Positions 21,973-35,451 of a stretch of DNA of 64,000 nucleotides are shown in pieces; the first letter of the stretch is position 1; each line of letters starts with the position of its first letter. A model generated the notes under the pieces. It saw nothing but the letters and a program-made list of their open reading frames with translations, did no database searches and was not told where the DNA came from. The DNA is from Pseudomonas cavernicola. Its GTDB lineage: Bacteria > Pseudomonadota > Gammaproteobacteria > Pseudomonadales > Pseudomonadaceae. Where the stretch lies: assembly GCF_003596405.1 (NCBI RefSeq), contig NZ_QYUR01000002.1, positions 1,070,501-1,134,500 on the forward strand. Direction: 5' to 3'. A program made the position numbers and the translations under genes.

Positions 21973-23340
21973 ATGATCACAGTTCGTGAAACCATCGCCG
22001 CCGTCGCCACCGCTCAGGGCCGTGCTGGCGTGGGTATCGTGCGCGTCTCCGGGCCACTGGCCGCCAGCATTGCCAAAGCGGTGAGCCAGCGGGAACTGAA
22101 ACCACGCTACGCCCACTATGGCCCATTCCATGATGGCCATGACCAGGTGCTCGACGAAGGCTTGGCGCTGTATTTCCCTGGGCCGAACTCCTTCACCGGC
22201 GAAGACGTGCTCGAATTGCAAGGCCATGGCGGCCCGGTAGTTCTCGACTTACTGCTGCGCCGTTGCCTGGAGTTGGGCGCCCGTTTGGCCCGGCCGGGGG
22301 AGTTCAGCGAGCGGGCCTTTCTGAATGACAAACTCGACCTCGCTCAGGCTGAAGCGATTGCCGACCTGATCGAAGCCAGCTCCGAGCAAGCGGCACGCAA
22401 TGCCTTGCGCTCGCTGCAGGGTGAGTTTTCCCGGCGTGTGCATGAGTTGACCGAGCGGTTGATTGCCCTGCGCATCTATGTCGAAGCCGCTATCGACTTC
22501 CCCGAGGAAGAAATCGATTTTCTCGCCGACGGCCATGTCCTGGGGCTGCTCGACGAGGTGCGCGCCGAGCTGGCGCAGGTGGTGCGCGAGGCCGGCCAAG
22601 GTGCACTGCTGCGCGATGGCATGACCGTGGTGATCGCCGGCCGGCCGAATGCTGGCAAATCCAGCTTGTTGAATGCCCTGGCCGGGCGGGAAGCGGCCAT
22701 CGTCACCGAGATCGCCGGCACCACGCGGGATGTCTTGCGCGAACATATCCACATCGATGGCATGCCGCTGCATGTGGTGGATACCGCCGGCTTGCGCGAC
22801 ACCGATGATCAGGTGGAAAAGATCGGGGTAGAGCGGGCGCTCAAGGCTATCGGTGAAGCGGATCGGGTGCTGCTGGTAGTCGATGCCACAGCCCCGGAGG
22901 CCGCCGATCCCTTTGCCTTGTGGCCAGAGTTTCTCGATCAGCGGCCGGATCCGGCCAAGGTCACGCTGATTCGCAACAAAGCGGATCTGACGGCTGAAAC
23001 CGTCGCCCTGGAGGTCGGCGCGGACGGCCACGTCACCATCAGCCTCTCCGCGAAATCCACTGATGGCTTGGATCTGTTGCGTGAACACCTGAAGGCCTGC
23101 ATGGGCTACGAACAGACCTCTGAAAGCAGCTTCAGCGCTCGCAGACGCCACCTGCAGGCATTGGGCCTCGCCAGCGCATCCCTTGAGCATGGCCGTGCCC
23201 AGCTGACCCTGGCCGGTGCCGGCGAGCTACTGGCCGAAGACTTACGCCAGGCGCAACAGGCACTGGGAGAAATTACCGGCGCCTTCAGCTCCGACGACCT
23301 GCTCGGGCGGATCTTCTCCAGCTTCTGCATCGGTAAATAA
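21973..23340 (+). CDS. mnmE: tRNA modification GTPase MnmE
   Basis: With MnmG, MnmE makes the 5-carboxymethylaminomethyl modification of U34 in certain tRNAs. The 455-residue product has the N-terminal tetrahydrofolate-binding domain ([22 protein letters not shown]). The inserted G domain has Walker [15 protein letters not shown] and GTTRD, and the C-terminus is CIGK with its catalytic Cys. mnmG lies about 590 bp downstream, separated by an oriC-like region. Confidence 0.97.
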   Translation: MITVRETIAAVATAQGRAGVGIVRVSGPLAASIAKAVSQRELKPRYAHYGPFHDGHDQVLDEGLALYFPGPNSFTGEDVLELQGHGGPVVLDLLLRRCLELGARLARPGEFSERAFLNDKLDLAQAEAIADLIEASSEQAARNALRSLQGEFSRRVHELTERLIALRIYVEAAIDFPEEEIDFLADGHVLGLLDEVRAELAQVVREAGQGALLRDGMTVVIAGRPNAGKSSLLNALAGREAAIVTEIAGTTRDVLREHIHIDGMPLHVVDTAGLRDTDDQVEKIGVERALKAIGEADRVLLVVDATAPEAADPFALWPEFLDQRPDPAKVTLIRNKADLTAETVALEVGADGHVTISLSAKSTDGLDLLREHLKACMGYEQTSESSFSARRRHLQALGLASASLEHGRAQLTLAGAGELLAEDLRQAQQALGEITGAFSSDDLLGRIFSSFCIGK

Positions 23341-23851
23341 ACCCGTCATAGCGGCTGGTAAACCACCCAGCCGCCGCCTCGCTAAACCGTAACCATTCCC
23401 GATTCCCCTGTTTTCCTTCGAGAAACTTGGACGCTCTAGCGCTTCCCGGCCTCTCTGCGGGCGATTTTCGCCTGGAGAAAAGCTGGCAAAGCGATGGATA
23501 AGCCTTGTGGAAAACCGGGCCTGAGCCCGGTCCATAACCCGGTGATAAAGCGGGGGATAAAGTCCCCTGTGGATAACAGCCACTTTCATCCACAGCTTAC
23601 GTACGGCTATCCAACAGGCAGAAATCAGGATCAACACAGGCTTTTGAAACGCTGTAAGCCTTGCAGAAATGGCTCTGCAGTGATCTATCCACAGAAAATC
23701 GGCTCATAAGTAATAAACATAAAAACAAAGCTTTAAAAAAATTCATTCCTTTAATCTTTATTTACCCACAGAAGTTTTTCGAACAAAGGCCGAGCAAGAG
23801 CTGGCTGGCTATTTTTTGTCCAGAAGGCTTCTTTCATGGGGCCGAAATCCC
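23341..23851. other. Second oriC-like DnaA-box region (mnmE-mnmG gap)
   Basis: The gap holds one perfect DnaA box, TGTGGATAA (23568-23576), and four one-mismatch boxes: TGTGGAAAA (23506-23514), TCATCCACA (23586-23594), CTATCCACA (23685-23693) and TTACCCACA (23762-23770). An AT-rich tract follows, 23703-23765. The block around 23640-23730 aligns with 19115-19210 of the main oriC (GAAACGCTG...CCTTGCAG...CTATCCACAGAAAA...TAATAAACAT), so the two regions look paralogous. A second autonomously replicating fragment beside gidA has been described in Pseudomonas; activity here is not proven. Confidence 0.7.
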
Positions 23852-23857
23852 TATACT
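23852..23857 (+). promoter_or_regulatory. Possible -10 element for mnmG
   Basis: TATACT lies about 75 bp upstream of the mnmG GTG, in the flank of the oriC-like region. The hexamer 17 bp upstream (TTCTTT) is a poor -35, so only the -10 supports the call. Confidence 0.35.
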
Positions 23858-23930
23858 TGCGGGCTTTCCGCTTTGCCCGGTTCGCAGGGTCAGTTAAAAG
23901 CCTCCCCAATTCTCAACAGGCACGAGGTGC

Positions 23931-25826
23931 GTGGTGGATTTCCCTTCCCGTTTTGATGTGATCGTCATCGGCGGCGGCCATGCCGGTACCGAGGCTGCGC
24001 TAGCGGCTGCACGCATGGGGGTGAAAACCCTGTTGCTGACCCATAACGTGGAAACCCTCGGGCAGATGAGCTGTAACCCAGCCATCGGCGGCATCGGTAA
24101 AAGCCACCTGGTCAAGGAAATCGACGCCCTCGGCGGCGCCATGGCGCAAGCTACCGATAAAGGTGGTATCCAATTTCGTGTACTGAACAGCCGCAAAGGC
24201 CCGGCAGTGCGCGCAACTCGTGCCCAGGCCGACCGTGTTCTGTACAAGGCTGCGATCCGCTACACGCTGGAAAACCAGGCGAACCTGTGGATTTTCCAGC
24301 AAGCCTGTGATGACCTGATCGTCGAGCAGGATCAGGTTCGTGGCGTCGTGACTCAGATGGGGCTGCGTTTCTTTGCTGAATCCGTGGTGCTAACCACTGG
24401 CACCTTCCTTGGTGGACTTATCCACATCGGTTTGCAGAACCACTCCGGTGGCCGTGCCGGTGATCCGCCGTCGATTGCCTTGGCGCAACGCCTACGCGAA
24501 CATCCGCTACGCGTCGGTCGGTTGAAAACCGGCACACCGCCGCGTATCGATGGCCGTTCGGTGGATTTCTCGGTGATGACCGAGCAACCCGGTGATACTC
24601 CGATTCCGGTGATGTCCTTTCTCGGCTCGAAAGAACAGCATCCGCAGCAAGTCAGCTGCTGGATTACCCACACCAATGCGCGCACCCACGAAATCATCGC
24701 CGCCAACCTCAATCGCTCGCCGATGTATTCCGGGGTGATCGAAGGGATTGGCCCGCGCTACTGTCCGTCGATCGAAGACAAGATCCATCGCTTCGCCGAC
24801 AAGGACAGCCACCAGGTGTTTATCGAGCCTGAAGGCCTGACCACTCACGAGCTGTACCCGAACGGTATCTCCACCTCCCTGCCCTTCGATGTGCAGCTGG
24901 AACTTGTGCGTTCGATCCGCGGCATGGAAAACGCGCACATCGTGCGCCCGGGTTATGCCATCGAGTACGACTATTTCGATCCGCGCGACCTGAAATACAG
25001 CCTGGAAACCAAAGTGATCGGCGGGCTGTTCTTTGCCGGCCAAATCAACGGCACCACCGGTTACGAAGAAGCCGGAGCCCAAGGTCTGCTCGCCGGGGCC
25101 AACGCCGCGTTGCGCGCCCAGGGTAAAGACAGCTGGTGTCCACGTCGCGACGAGGCCTACATCGGCGTACTGGTCGATGACCTGATTACCCTGGGTACTC
25201 AGGAGCCCTACCGCATGTTCACTTCACGGGCCGAATACCGGCTGATCCTCCGTGAGGACAACGCCGACCTGCGCCTGACCGAAAAAGGTCGCGAGCTCGG
25301 CCTGGTCGATGACCAGCGTTGGGCGGCGTTCTGTGCCAAGCGCGAAGGCATCGAGCTGGAAGAACAACGACTGAAAAGCACCTGGGTACGCCCGGGCACA
25401 GCCCAAGGTGATGCGCTCGCCGAGCGTTTCGGCACGCCTCTGACCCACGAATACAATCTGCTGAACCTGCTGACTCGCCCGGAAATCGATTACGCCGGAC
25501 TGATTGCAGTCACCGGCGCGGGCACCAGCGATCCGCAGGTGGCGGAACAGGTTGAGATCAAGACCAAGTACGCCGGTTACATCGATCGCCAACAGGACGA
25601 GATTGCCCGTCTGCGCGCCAGTGAAGACATCAAGTTGCCCGAGGATATCGATTACGCGGGTATTTCCGGCTTGTCGAAAGAGATCCAGCACAAGCTCGGA
25701 CAGGCTCGTCCGGAAACCCTCGGCCAGGCCTCGCGGATTCCCGGAGTCACCCCGGCGGCGATTTCCCTGCTGATGATTCATCTGAAAAAACGTGGCGCCG
25801 GGCGTCAGTTGGAGCAAAGCGCCTGA
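23931..25826 (+). CDS. mnmG: tRNA uridine-5-carboxymethylaminomethyl modification enzyme MnmG
   Basis: MnmG (GidA) is the FAD/NADH partner of MnmE in U34 tRNA modification. The 631-residue protein has the FAD dinucleotide motif [17 protein letters not shown] near residue 13. The family signature [15 protein letters not shown] and [13 protein letters not shown] follow. The GTG at 23931 gives the usual N-terminus ([15 protein letters not shown]). Its TGA overlaps the rsmG ATG by one base. Confidence 0.97.
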   Translation: MVDFPSRFDVIVIGGGHAGTEAALAAARMGVKTLLLTHNVETLGQMSCNPAIGGIGKSHLVKEIDALGGAMAQATDKGGIQFRVLNSRKGPAVRATRAQADRVLYKAAIRYTLENQANLWIFQQACDDLIVEQDQVRGVVTQMGLRFFAESVVLTTGTFLGGLIHIGLQNHSGGRAGDPPSIALAQRLREHPLRVGRLKTGTPPRIDGRSVDFSVMTEQPGDTPIPVMSFLGSKEQHPQQVSCWITHTNARTHEIIAANLNRSPMYSGVIEGIGPRYCPSIEDKIHRFADKDSHQVFIEPEGLTTHELYPNGISTSLPFDVQLELVRSIRGMENAHIVRPGYAIEYDYFDPRDLKYSLETKVIGGLFFAGQINGTTGYEEAGAQGLLAGANAALRAQGKDSWCPRRDEAYIGVLVDDLITLGTQEPYRMFTSRAEYRLILREDNADLRLTEKGRELGLVDDQRWAAFCAKREGIELEEQRLKSTWVRPGTAQGDALAERFGTPLTHEYNLLNLLTRPEIDYAGLIAVTGAGTSDPQVAEQVEIKTKYAGYIDRQQDEIARLRASEDIKLPEDIDYAGISGLSKEIQHKLGQARPETLGQASRIPGVTPAAISLLMIHLKKRGAGRQLEQSA

Positions 25827-26488
25827 TGTCCTTGGTTACCGCGTCGCACGCCGCTGAATTGACCCGTGGTGCCGAGCAGTTGGGCGTCAGCCTGAGTGAT
25901 AGCCAGCACAGCCAGTTGTTGGCTTACCTGGCACTGCTGATCAAGTGGAACAAGGCCTATAACCTCACCGCCGTGCGCGATCCCGACGAAATGGTCTCGC
26001 GACACCTGCTCGACAGCCTCAGTGTGGTGCCCTTCGTGCGCGAAGCTGGGGATAACTGGCTCGACGTTGGCAGTGGCGGCGGTATGCCGGGCATCCCACT
26101 GGCGATTCTGTTCCCCGAGCGCAACTTCACGCTGCTGGATTCCAACGGCAAGAAGACTCGCTTCCTCACGCAGGTCAAGCTGGAACTGAAACTGGCCAAT
26201 CTGGAAGTTATCCACAGTCGCGTCGAAAGCTTCACGCCTGCGCAGCCGTTTGCCGGTATCTGTTCGCGGGCGTTCAGTTCGCTGGAAGATTTTGCGAACT
26301 GGACCCGCCATCTGGGCGATCTGAATACGCGCTGGCTGGCGATGAAAGGCGTGCATCCGGATGACGAGCTGCAGGCGTTGCCGGTGGATTTCCGCCTCAC
26401 CGATACCCACGTGCTCAAGGTTCCCGGTTGCCAAGGCCAACGCCATCTGCTGATACTGCGCCGCACCCAAGGCTCTGTTGAGGTTTAA
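25826..26488 (+). CDS. rsmG: 16S rRNA (guanine-527-N7)-methyltransferase RsmG
   Basis: RsmG (GidB) methylates G527 of 16S rRNA; loss gives low-level streptomycin resistance in several bacteria. The 220-residue protein has the SAM-binding loop [16 protein letters not shown] and the NLTAVRD segment. It is coupled to mnmG by a TGATG overlap. Its last six codons form the left arm of a 21-bp inverted repeat whose other arm lies just before parA. Confidence 0.96.
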   Translation: MSLVTASHAAELTRGAEQLGVSLSDSQHSQLLAYLALLIKWNKAYNLTAVRDPDEMVSRHLLDSLSVVPFVREAGDNWLDVGSGGGMPGIPLAILFPERNFTLLDSNGKKTRFLTQVKLELKLANLEVIHSRVESFTPAQPFAGICSRAFSSLEDFANWTRHLGDLNTRWLAMKGVHPDDELQALPVDFRLTDTHVLKVPGCQGQRHLLILRRTQGSVEV

Positions 26489-26736
26489 TGGCGGCCGCGC
26501 CGTCGCCCCGCAAGGCGCAAGACTAGGCATGAGGAGAGAGGTTTGGTTATTCCAAATGAACGACGAATAACGACGTATTGCGCCTTGCGGGGCACGGCCC
26601 TTTGGGTTGGAGCTGTGAAGGTGCCAGGCGGTGTTGCACGACTTGGTAAGGGAACAACCCTTACCTGCGTCCCGCGTCTTGCCTGGCGCCATCACAGTTC
26701 CAACGCGGTTCGTCATTAAATCTCAACAGAGCCTTA
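26469..26736. repeat. Nested palindromic element between rsmG and parA
   Basis: An outer inverted repeat of about 21 bp (26469-26489 and 26715-26736, one mismatch) overlaps the rsmG stop at the left. Inside are two hairpins. The first has arms near 26504-26515 and 26580-26591 (CCCCGCAAGGCGCAA with TTGCGCCTTGCGGGG) and a central TTTGG-TTATT-CCAAA (26542-26556). The second is a long imperfect palindrome of about 50-bp arms, 26607-26706 (GTTGGAGCTGTGA... with ...TCACAGTTCCAAC). No convincing ORF is present. It displaces parA by about 270 bp from rsmG. Confidence 0.7.
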
Positions 26737-26756
26737 AACCGGGACAGACACTGACC

Positions 26757-27545
26757 ATGGCTAAAGTATTCGCCATCGCCAACCAGAAGGGCGGTGTCGC
26801 CAAGACCACCACCTGCATCAACCTCGCGGCTTCCCTGGTTGCCACCAAGCGCCGGGTGCTGTTGATCGACCTCGATCCGCAGGGTAACGCGACCACGGGG
26901 AGCGGTGTCGACAAGCTGGCGCTTGAGCATTCGATTTACGACGTGTTGATCGGTGAGTGCAGCCTGGTCGAGGCCATGCAGTTCTCCGAGCATGGCGGCT
27001 ACCAGTTGCTGCCGGCCAACCGCGACCTGACCGCCGCCGAAGTTGCCCTGCTGGACATGCCGGCCAAGGAAAATCGTCTGCGCCAGGCATTGGCGCCGAT
27101 TCGCGAAAACTACGACTACATCCTCATCGATTGCCCGCCGTCACTGTCGATGTTGACCGTCAACGCGCTGGTTGCCGCCGATGGGGTGATCATTCCGATG
27201 CAGTGCGAGTATTACGCACTGGAAGGGCTCACCGACCTGGTCAATTCGATCCAGCGGATCGGCAAGCTGCTCAACCCTACACTGCGGATCGAAGGCCTGC
27301 TGCGCACCATGTACGACCCGCGCATCAGCCTGACCAACGATGTTTCCGCACAGCTGAAAGAACACTTCGGCGACAAACTCTACGACACCGTGATCCCGCG
27401 CAATGTGCGTCTGGCCGAAGCACCTAGCTTTGGTATGCCGGCGCTGGTCTACGACAAGCAATCGCGTGGCGCCCTCGCCTACCTGGCATTGGCCGGTGAA
27501 TTGTCGCGGCGTCAGCGCAGCGCCACCCGAACCGCAAAAGCATAA
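26757..27545 (+). CDS. parA: Chromosome partitioning ATPase ParA (Soj)
   Basis: ParA is a Walker-type ATPase that, with ParB and parS, positions and segregates the origin. The 262-residue product starts MAKVFAIANQKGG. It has the deviant Walker A KGGVAKTTT, Walker A' IDLDPQGNATTG and Walker B LIDCPPS. The ATG at 26757 is chosen; open frame upstream lies in the palindromic element. parB starts 9 bp after its stop. Confidence 0.97.
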   Translation: MAKVFAIANQKGGVAKTTTCINLAASLVATKRRVLLIDLDPQGNATTGSGVDKLALEHSIYDVLIGECSLVEAMQFSEHGGYQLLPANRDLTAAEVALLDMPAKENRLRQALAPIRENYDYILIDCPPSLSMLTVNALVAADGVIIPMQCEYYALEGLTDLVNSIQRIGKLLNPTLRIEGLLRTMYDPRISLTNDVSAQLKEHFGDKLYDTVIPRNVRLAEAPSFGMPALVYDKQSRGALAYLALAGELSRRQRSATRTAKA

Positions 27546-27554
27546 GGAACTCGC

Positions 27555-28427
27555 ATGGCCACCAAAAAACGAGGTCTTGGACGCGGACTGGACGCCCTCT
27601 TGGGTGGCTCCAGCGTCAATGCTTTGCAAGAAGAAGCCGTTCAAGCCGATACCCGCGAGCTGCAATACATACCACTGGATCTGATCCAACGTGGCAAATA
27701 CCAGCCGCGTCGCGACATGGACTCCACCGCCCTGGATGAACTGGCGCAATCGATCAGAGCACAAGGCGTGATGCAGCCCATCGTGGTGCGCCCGATTGGA
27801 GCCGGGCGGTTTGAGATCATCGCGGGTGAACGCCGTTGGCGCGCCAGCCAGTTGGCTAGCTTGGACAAGATTCCGGCGATGGTTCGCGAAGTGCCGGATG
27901 AGGCGGCCATCGCCATGGCATTGATCGAGAACATCCAGCGCGAAGACCTCAACCCGATCGAGGAAGCGGTCGCCTTGCAGCGCTTGCAGCAGGAGTTTCA
28001 ACTGACCCAACAGCAAGTTGCCGAAGCGGTCGGTAAATCGCGCGTCACCATCACCAACTTGCTGCGCCTGATTGCCCTGCCGGAAGAGATAAAAATCCTT
28101 CTGTCTCACGGTGATCTGGAGATGGGGCATGCCCGCGCCTTGCTCGGCTTACCGGCAGAACAACAGGTCGAAGGGGCGCGACATGTTGTCGCACGTGGTC
28201 TGACTGTGCGCCAAACCGAAGCGCTGGTACGCCACTGGCTGAACAGCAAAGAAAAGCCGGTTGAACCGCCCAAGGTCGACCCGGACATCAGCCGTCTCGA
28301 GCAGCGCCTGGCTGAGCGCCTGGGCTCTCCGGTGCAGATCAAGCATGGGCAAAAGGGCAAGGGGCAACTGGTCATCCGCTACAGCTCGCTGGATGAGTTG
28401 CAAGGGGTTCTGGCCCACATTCGCTGA
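27555..28427 (+). CDS. parB: Chromosome partitioning protein ParB (Spo0J)
   Basis: ParB binds parS, spreads on DNA as a CTP-dependent clamp and stimulates ParA. The 290-residue protein has the CTP-binding motifs IVVRPIGAGRFEIIAGERRWRA-type (GERRWRASQLA) and ENIQREDLNPIEEA. The central HTH is TQQQVAEAVGKSRVTITNLLRL, and there is a C-terminal dimer domain. Its likely targets, two parS sites, are inside recF in this window. A lysine-rich N-terminus (MATKKRGLGRGLDALLGGS) contains the usual ParA-stimulating segment. Confidence 0.97.
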   Translation: MATKKRGLGRGLDALLGGSSVNALQEEAVQADTRELQYIPLDLIQRGKYQPRRDMDSTALDELAQSIRAQGVMQPIVVRPIGAGRFEIIAGERRWRASQLASLDKIPAMVREVPDEAAIAMALIENIQREDLNPIEEAVALQRLQQEFQLTQQQVAEAVGKSRVTITNLLRLIALPEEIKILLSHGDLEMGHARALLGLPAEQQVEGARHVVARGLTVRQTEALVRHWLNSKEKPVEPPKVDPDISRLEQRLAERLGSPVQIKHGQKGKGQLVIRYSSLDELQGVLAHIR

Positions 28428-28472
28428 AACACTTGCTCATGTAGCGGGTAGTCGAAAATCACTACCGGGCAG

Positions 28473-28501
28473 TTGAATAGGGGGGGAACGCCCCCTATAC
28501 T
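28473..28501 (+). promoter_or_regulatory. Sigma70 promoter of the atp operon with hairpin in the spacer
   Basis: TTGAAT (28473-28478), a 17-bp spacer and TATACT (28496-28501) lie 100 bp upstream of atpI. The spacer contains a G-run and a complementary C-run (AGGGGGGG-AAC-GCCCCCT), which could extrude as a hairpin between the two promoter elements. Confidence 0.68.
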
Positions 28502-28600
28502 CTGCGCGCATTTTGTCGGCACAAACTATGCCAAGTCGTTGCCAAGTTGGTAATTGCAAGCGACTGACACCAGAGGCCGAAAAGCCGGAGATAAAGCTTG

Positions 28601-29894
<1,294 letters not shown>

Positions 29895-29916
29895 AAACGC
29901 ATAGCGCACCTGATGA

Positions 29917-30062
29917 CCTTCTCCCTTCAGGGAGAAGGTGCCCGAAGGGCGGAAGAGGGGCTTTTTTTTACCCTCTCCCCAACCCTCTCCCGCCAGCGGG
30001 AGAGGGGGCAAAAGCACTGACCTTTCCGTTGGGAAGGAAGGTGCCCGAAGGGCGGAAGAGGG
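29917..30062. repeat. Hairpin repeats inside the atp operon (atpB-atpE gap)
   Basis: The 279-bp spacer holds a hairpin CCTTCTCCC-TTCA-GGGAGAAGG (29917-29938) and a second, CCCTCTCCCGCC/AGCGGGAGAGGG (29983-30006). A 25-bp direct repeat, starting AAGGTGCCCGAAGGGCGG, occurs at 29935-29959 and 30038-30062. A T8 run (29962-29969) follows the first hairpin unit. The CCCTCTCCC type recurs at 62044-62143. It may act as an attenuator or mRNA-processing site that sets a/c stoichiometry; that is inference. Confidence 0.75.
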
Positions 30063-30143
30063 TGTGCGGTGTTTTGAGTGGAGGCCCGCAAGGGCAAAGG
30101 CAAGAACCGATTTTGCTTTACCGCTTTACCTTAAAAACCTTAA

Positions 30144-30431
<288 letters not shown>

Positions 30432-30501
30432 TGCTCTGAAATCCCAGCGATGGGATTTCGAGTGATTGGTTTGACGGACAACGAACGAGCGAGGTGTTGG
30501 C

Positions 30502-30972
30502 GTGAACATTAATGCAACCCTGATTGGCCAGTCCGTTGCCTTCTTCATCTTTGTGCTGTTCTGCATGAAGTTCGTGTGGCCTCCGGTCATCGCGGCTTTG
30601 CAGGAGCGTCAGAAGAAGATTGCGGATGGACTGGACGCTGCCAGCCGTGCGGCTCGTGATTTGGAGCTCGCCCACGAAAAAGTGGGTCTGCAACTGCGCG
30701 AAGCCAAAACCCAGGCAGCTGAAATCATTGAGCAAGCCAAGAAACGCGCTAACCAGATCGTCGACGAAGCTCGCGATCAGGCCCGTGTTGAAGGTGAGCG
30801 CCTGAAGACTCAGGCTCAGGCCGAGATCGAACAGGAACTGAACAGCGTCAAAGACGCCCTGCGGGCCCAACTGGGTGGCTTGGCGATCAGCGGTGCCGAG
30901 AAGATTCTGGGCGCCACTATCGACCGTAACGCGCATGCGGAGCTGGTTTCCAAACTGGCAGCCGAAATTTAA
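30502..30972 (+). CDS. atpF: ATP synthase Fo subunit b
   Basis: Subunit b is the peripheral stalk. It has a single N-terminal membrane helix ([25 protein letters not shown]) followed by a long charged coiled coil to residue 156. The start is GTG at 30502 behind GAGCGAGGTG. The length is canonical. It precedes atpH by 14 bp. Confidence 0.97.
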   Translation: MNINATLIGQSVAFFIFVLFCMKFVWPPVIAALQERQKKIADGLDAASRAARDLELAHEKVGLQLREAKTQAAEIIEQAKKRANQIVDEARDQARVEGERLKTQAQAEIEQELNSVKDALRAQLGGLAISGAEKILGATIDRNAHAELVSKLAAEI

Positions 30973-30986
30973 GCGAGGGCGCGATC

Positions 30987-31523
30987 ATGGCAGAACTGAC
31001 CACGTTGGCCCGACCTTACGCCAAGGCTGCTTTTGAGTACGCTCAGGCCCACCAGCAACTGGCCAATTGGTCAGCCATGCTCGGCCTGGCTGCAGAGGTG
31101 TCGCAAGACGACACCATGCAGCGCGTGCTCACGGCCCCGCGTCTGACGAGTACAGATAAGGCCACCACCTTTATCGAGGTGTGTGGTGATAAGTTCGACG
31201 CCAAGGTACAGAATTTCCTTCACGTCATTTCCGAAAACAACCGTCTGGAGTTGTTGCCGGAGATCGCCGAACTGTTCGAGCTGCTTAAGGCCGAACAGGA
31301 AAAATCGGTAGATGTGGACGTCACCAGTGCCTTTGCATTGAACGAAGAACAGCAAGACAAACTCGCCAAGGTTCTCAGTGCACGGCTCGGCCGGGAAGTG
31401 CGCCTGCACGCTGCGGAGGATGCCACCTTGATCGGTGGTGTCGTGATCCGCGCCGGCGACCTGGTTATCGATGGCTCAGTTCGCGGCAAACTCGCGCAAC
31501 TAGCCGAAGCATTGAAATCTTGA
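30987..31523 (+). CDS. atpH: ATP synthase F1 subunit delta
   Basis: Subunit delta joins the F1 head to the b-stalk. The 178-residue protein has the N-terminal helical domain ([20 protein letters not shown]) and the C-terminal signature [22 protein letters not shown]. It lies between atpF and atpA with short spacers, in canonical operon order. Confidence 0.97.
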   Translation: MAELTTLARPYAKAAFEYAQAHQQLANWSAMLGLAAEVSQDDTMQRVLTAPRLTSTDKATTFIEVCGDKFDAKVQNFLHVISENNRLELLPEIAELFELLKAEQEKSVDVDVTSAFALNEEQQDKLAKVLSARLGREVRLHAAEDATLIGGVVIRAGDLVIDGSVRGKLAQLAEALKS

Positions 31524-31544
31524 GTTTGAAGGGGCAGCAGAGCA

Positions 31545-33089
31545 ATGCAGCAACTCAATCCTTCCGAAATAAGTGAAATCATCAAGGGCCGCATCGAAAA
31601 GCTCGATGTGACCTCCCAAGCCCGTAACGAAGGCACAGTCGTCAGCGTGTCCGACGGTATCGTGCGGATTCACGGTCTGGCCGACGTTATGTACGGCGAA
31701 ATGATCGAGTTCCCGGGTGGCGTCTACGGTATGGCGATGAACCTGGAGCGCGACTCTGTCGGCGCCGTGGTTCTCGGCGCCTACCAGTCGCTGGCCGAAG
31801 GCATGAGTGCCAAGTGCACCGGCCGCATCCTGGAAGTGCCGGTTGGTCCGGAACTGCTGGGTCGCGTAGTCGATGCCCTGGGTAACCCCGTCGACGGTAA
31901 AGGCCCTCTGAACAACGTCGCTACCGACGCGGTTGAGAAGGTTGCACCGGGCGTGATCTGGCGTAAGTCGGTCGACCAACCGGTACAAACCGGTTACAAG
32001 GCCGTCGATGCCATGATCCCGGTTGGCCGTGGCCAGCGTGAGCTGATCATTGGTGACCGTCAGATCGGTAAAACCGCTCTGGCGATCGATACGATCATCA
32101 ACCAAAGAGACAGCGGCATCCGCTGCGTCTACGTAGCTATCGGTCAGAAGCAATCGACCATCGCCAACGTAGTTCGCAAGCTGGAAGAAAACGGCGCGTT
32201 GGCTAACACCATCATCGTCGCGGCCAGTGCTTCCGAATCCGCTGCGTTGCAGTTCATCGCACCGTACGCCGGTTGCACCATGGGCGAGTACTTCCGTGAC
32301 CGCGGCGAAGACGCGCTGATCGTCTATGACGATCTGTCCAAGCAAGCTGTGGCGTATCGCCAGATTTCCTTGCTGCTGCGCCGTCCGCCAGGTCGTGAAG
32401 CTTACCCAGGCGACGTGTTCTATCTCCACAGCCGTCTGCTGGAGCGCGCTTCCCGCGTATCCGAAGAGTACGTTGAGAAGTTCACCAATGGCGCCGTGAA
32501 AGGCAAAACCGGTTCCTTGACCGCTCTGCCGATCATCGAAACCCAGGCCGGCGACGTTTCCGCGTTCGTTCCGACCAACGTGATCTCGATCACTGACGGT
32601 CAGATCTTCCTGGAATCGGCCATGTTCAACTCCGGCATCCGTCCGGCAGTGAACGCCGGTGTGTCGGTATCCCGTGTGGGTGGTGCCGCTCAGACCAAGA
32701 TCATCAAGAAGCTCTCCGGTGGTATCCGTACCGCTCTGGCTCAGTACCGTGAATTGGCGGCTTTCGCCCAGTTCGCTTCTGACCTGGACGAAGCCACCCG
32801 TAAGCAGCTTGAGCATGGTCAGCGCGTTACCGAGCTGATGAAGCAGAAGCAATACGCGCCGATGTCCATCGCCGACATGTCGCTGTCCCTGTACGCCGCC
32901 GAGCGTGGCTTCCTGCAGGACATCGAGATCGTCAAAATCGGCAGCTTCGAACAAGCTCTGATTGCTTACTTCAACCGCGATCACGCCGAATTGATGGCGA
33001 AGATCAACGTGAAGGGTGACTTCAATGACGAAATCGACGCAGGCATCAAAGCCGGCATCGAGAAGTTCAAGGCCACCCAAACCTGGTAA
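31545..33089 (+). CDS. atpA: ATP synthase F1 subunit alpha
   Basis: The 514-residue alpha subunit carries non-catalytic nucleotide sites and contributes the catalytic Arg finger. Walker [12 protein letters not shown] lies near residue 170 and the family signature [17 protein letters not shown] near 365-380. It is preceded by AAGGGGCAG. It is followed by atpG after 50 bp. Confidence 0.98.
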   Translation: MQQLNPSEISEIIKGRIEKLDVTSQARNEGTVVSVSDGIVRIHGLADVMYGEMIEFPGGVYGMAMNLERDSVGAVVLGAYQSLAEGMSAKCTGRILEVPVGPELLGRVVDALGNPVDGKGPLNNVATDAVEKVAPGVIWRKSVDQPVQTGYKAVDAMIPVGRGQRELIIGDRQIGKTALAIDTIINQRDSGIRCVYVAIGQKQSTIANVVRKLEENGALANTIIVAASASESAALQFIAPYAGCTMGEYFRDRGEDALIVYDDLSKQAVAYRQISLLLRRPPGREAYPGDVFYLHSRLLERASRVSEEYVEKFTNGAVKGKTGSLTALPIIETQAGDVSAFVPTNVISITDGQIFLESAMFNSGIRPAVNAGVSVSRVGGAAQTKIIKKLSGGIRTALAQYRELAAFAQFASDLDEATRKQLEHGQRVTELMKQKQYAPMSIADMSLSLYAAERGFLQDIEIVKIGSFEQALIAYFNRDHAELMAKINVKGDFNDEIDAGIKAGIEKFKATQTW

Positions 33090-33139
33090 GCCGCAGCGGG
33101 GGTCGCAAGACCCCCGCCTGCTAACCCGATAGGTGTTAC

Positions 33140-34000
33140 ATGGCAGGCGCAAAAGAGATTCGCAGCAAGATTGCGAGCATCAAAAGCACGCAAAAGATCA
33201 CCAGCGCCATGGAAAAGGTGGCTGTCAGCAAGATGCGCAAGGCTCAAATGCGCATGGCTGCTAGCCGTCCTTACGCGGAGCGCATCCGCCAGGTGATTGG
33301 TCATCTGGCCAACGCTAACCCGGAATACCGTCACCCGTTCATGATCGACCGCGAAGTCAAGCGTGTCGGTTATGTAGTGGTGAGCAGTGACCGTGGTCTG
33401 TGCGGTGGCTTGAACACCAACCTGTTCAAGGCCCTGGTCAAGGACATGGCGGTAAACCGCGAACAAGGCGTAGAGATCGATATCTGCGTAGTAGGCAGCA
33501 AGGGTGCGGCATTTTTCCGCAACTTCGGCGGTAACGTCGTCGCTGCAATCAGCCACCTGGGCGAAGAACCGTCGATCAATGATCTGATCGGTAGCGTCAA
33601 GGTGATGCTGGATGCCTACCTGGATGGCCGGATTGATCGCCTGTCCGTGGTTTCCAACAAGTTCATCAACACGATGACGCAAAAGCCGACAGTGGAGCAG
33701 TTGATTCCGCTGGTGGCTGATCCGGATCAGGAACTCAAGCATCACTGGGACTATCTCTACGAACCCGACGCCAAAGAGCTGCTTGACGGCCTGATGGTGC
33801 GCTACGTGGAGTCGCAGGTGTACCAGGCGGTGGTCGAGAACAACGCAGCTGAACAAGCGGCGCGGATGATCGCGATGAAGAACGCTACCGACAACGCCGG
33901 TGATCTGATCAGCGATTTGCAGCTGATCTACAACAAGGCGCGTCAGGCGGCGATCACCCAAGAGATCTCGGAAATCGTTGGCGGCGCTGCCGCGGTCTGA
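33140..34000 (+). CDS. atpG: ATP synthase F1 subunit gamma
   Basis: The gamma subunit is the central rotor shaft inside the alpha3beta3 ring. The 286 residues begin [20 protein letters not shown], the conserved N-terminal helix, and end with the conserved helix ending [18 protein letters not shown]. The family length is about 287. It lies between atpA and atpD. Confidence 0.98.
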   Translation: MAGAKEIRSKIASIKSTQKITSAMEKVAVSKMRKAQMRMAASRPYAERIRQVIGHLANANPEYRHPFMIDREVKRVGYVVVSSDRGLCGGLNTNLFKALVKDMAVNREQGVEIDICVVGSKGAAFFRNFGGNVVAAISHLGEEPSINDLIGSVKVMLDAYLDGRIDRLSVVSNKFINTMTQKPTVEQLIPLVADPDQELKHHWDYLYEPDAKELLDGLMVRYVESQVYQAVVENNAAEQAARMIAMKNATDNAGDLISDLQLIYNKARQAAITQEISEIVGGAAAV

Positions 34001-35407
<1,407 letters not shown>

Positions 35408-35451
35408 TCCCAGCGCCCGGCGACGGGCGCTAATCAGGTTGAGGCAAGCAA

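Noticed and set aside
31500-33152. 550-residue open frame antisense to atpA
   Set aside because: It mirrors atpA codons in a high-GC genome; the plus strand encodes an unmistakable ATP synthase alpha subunit.
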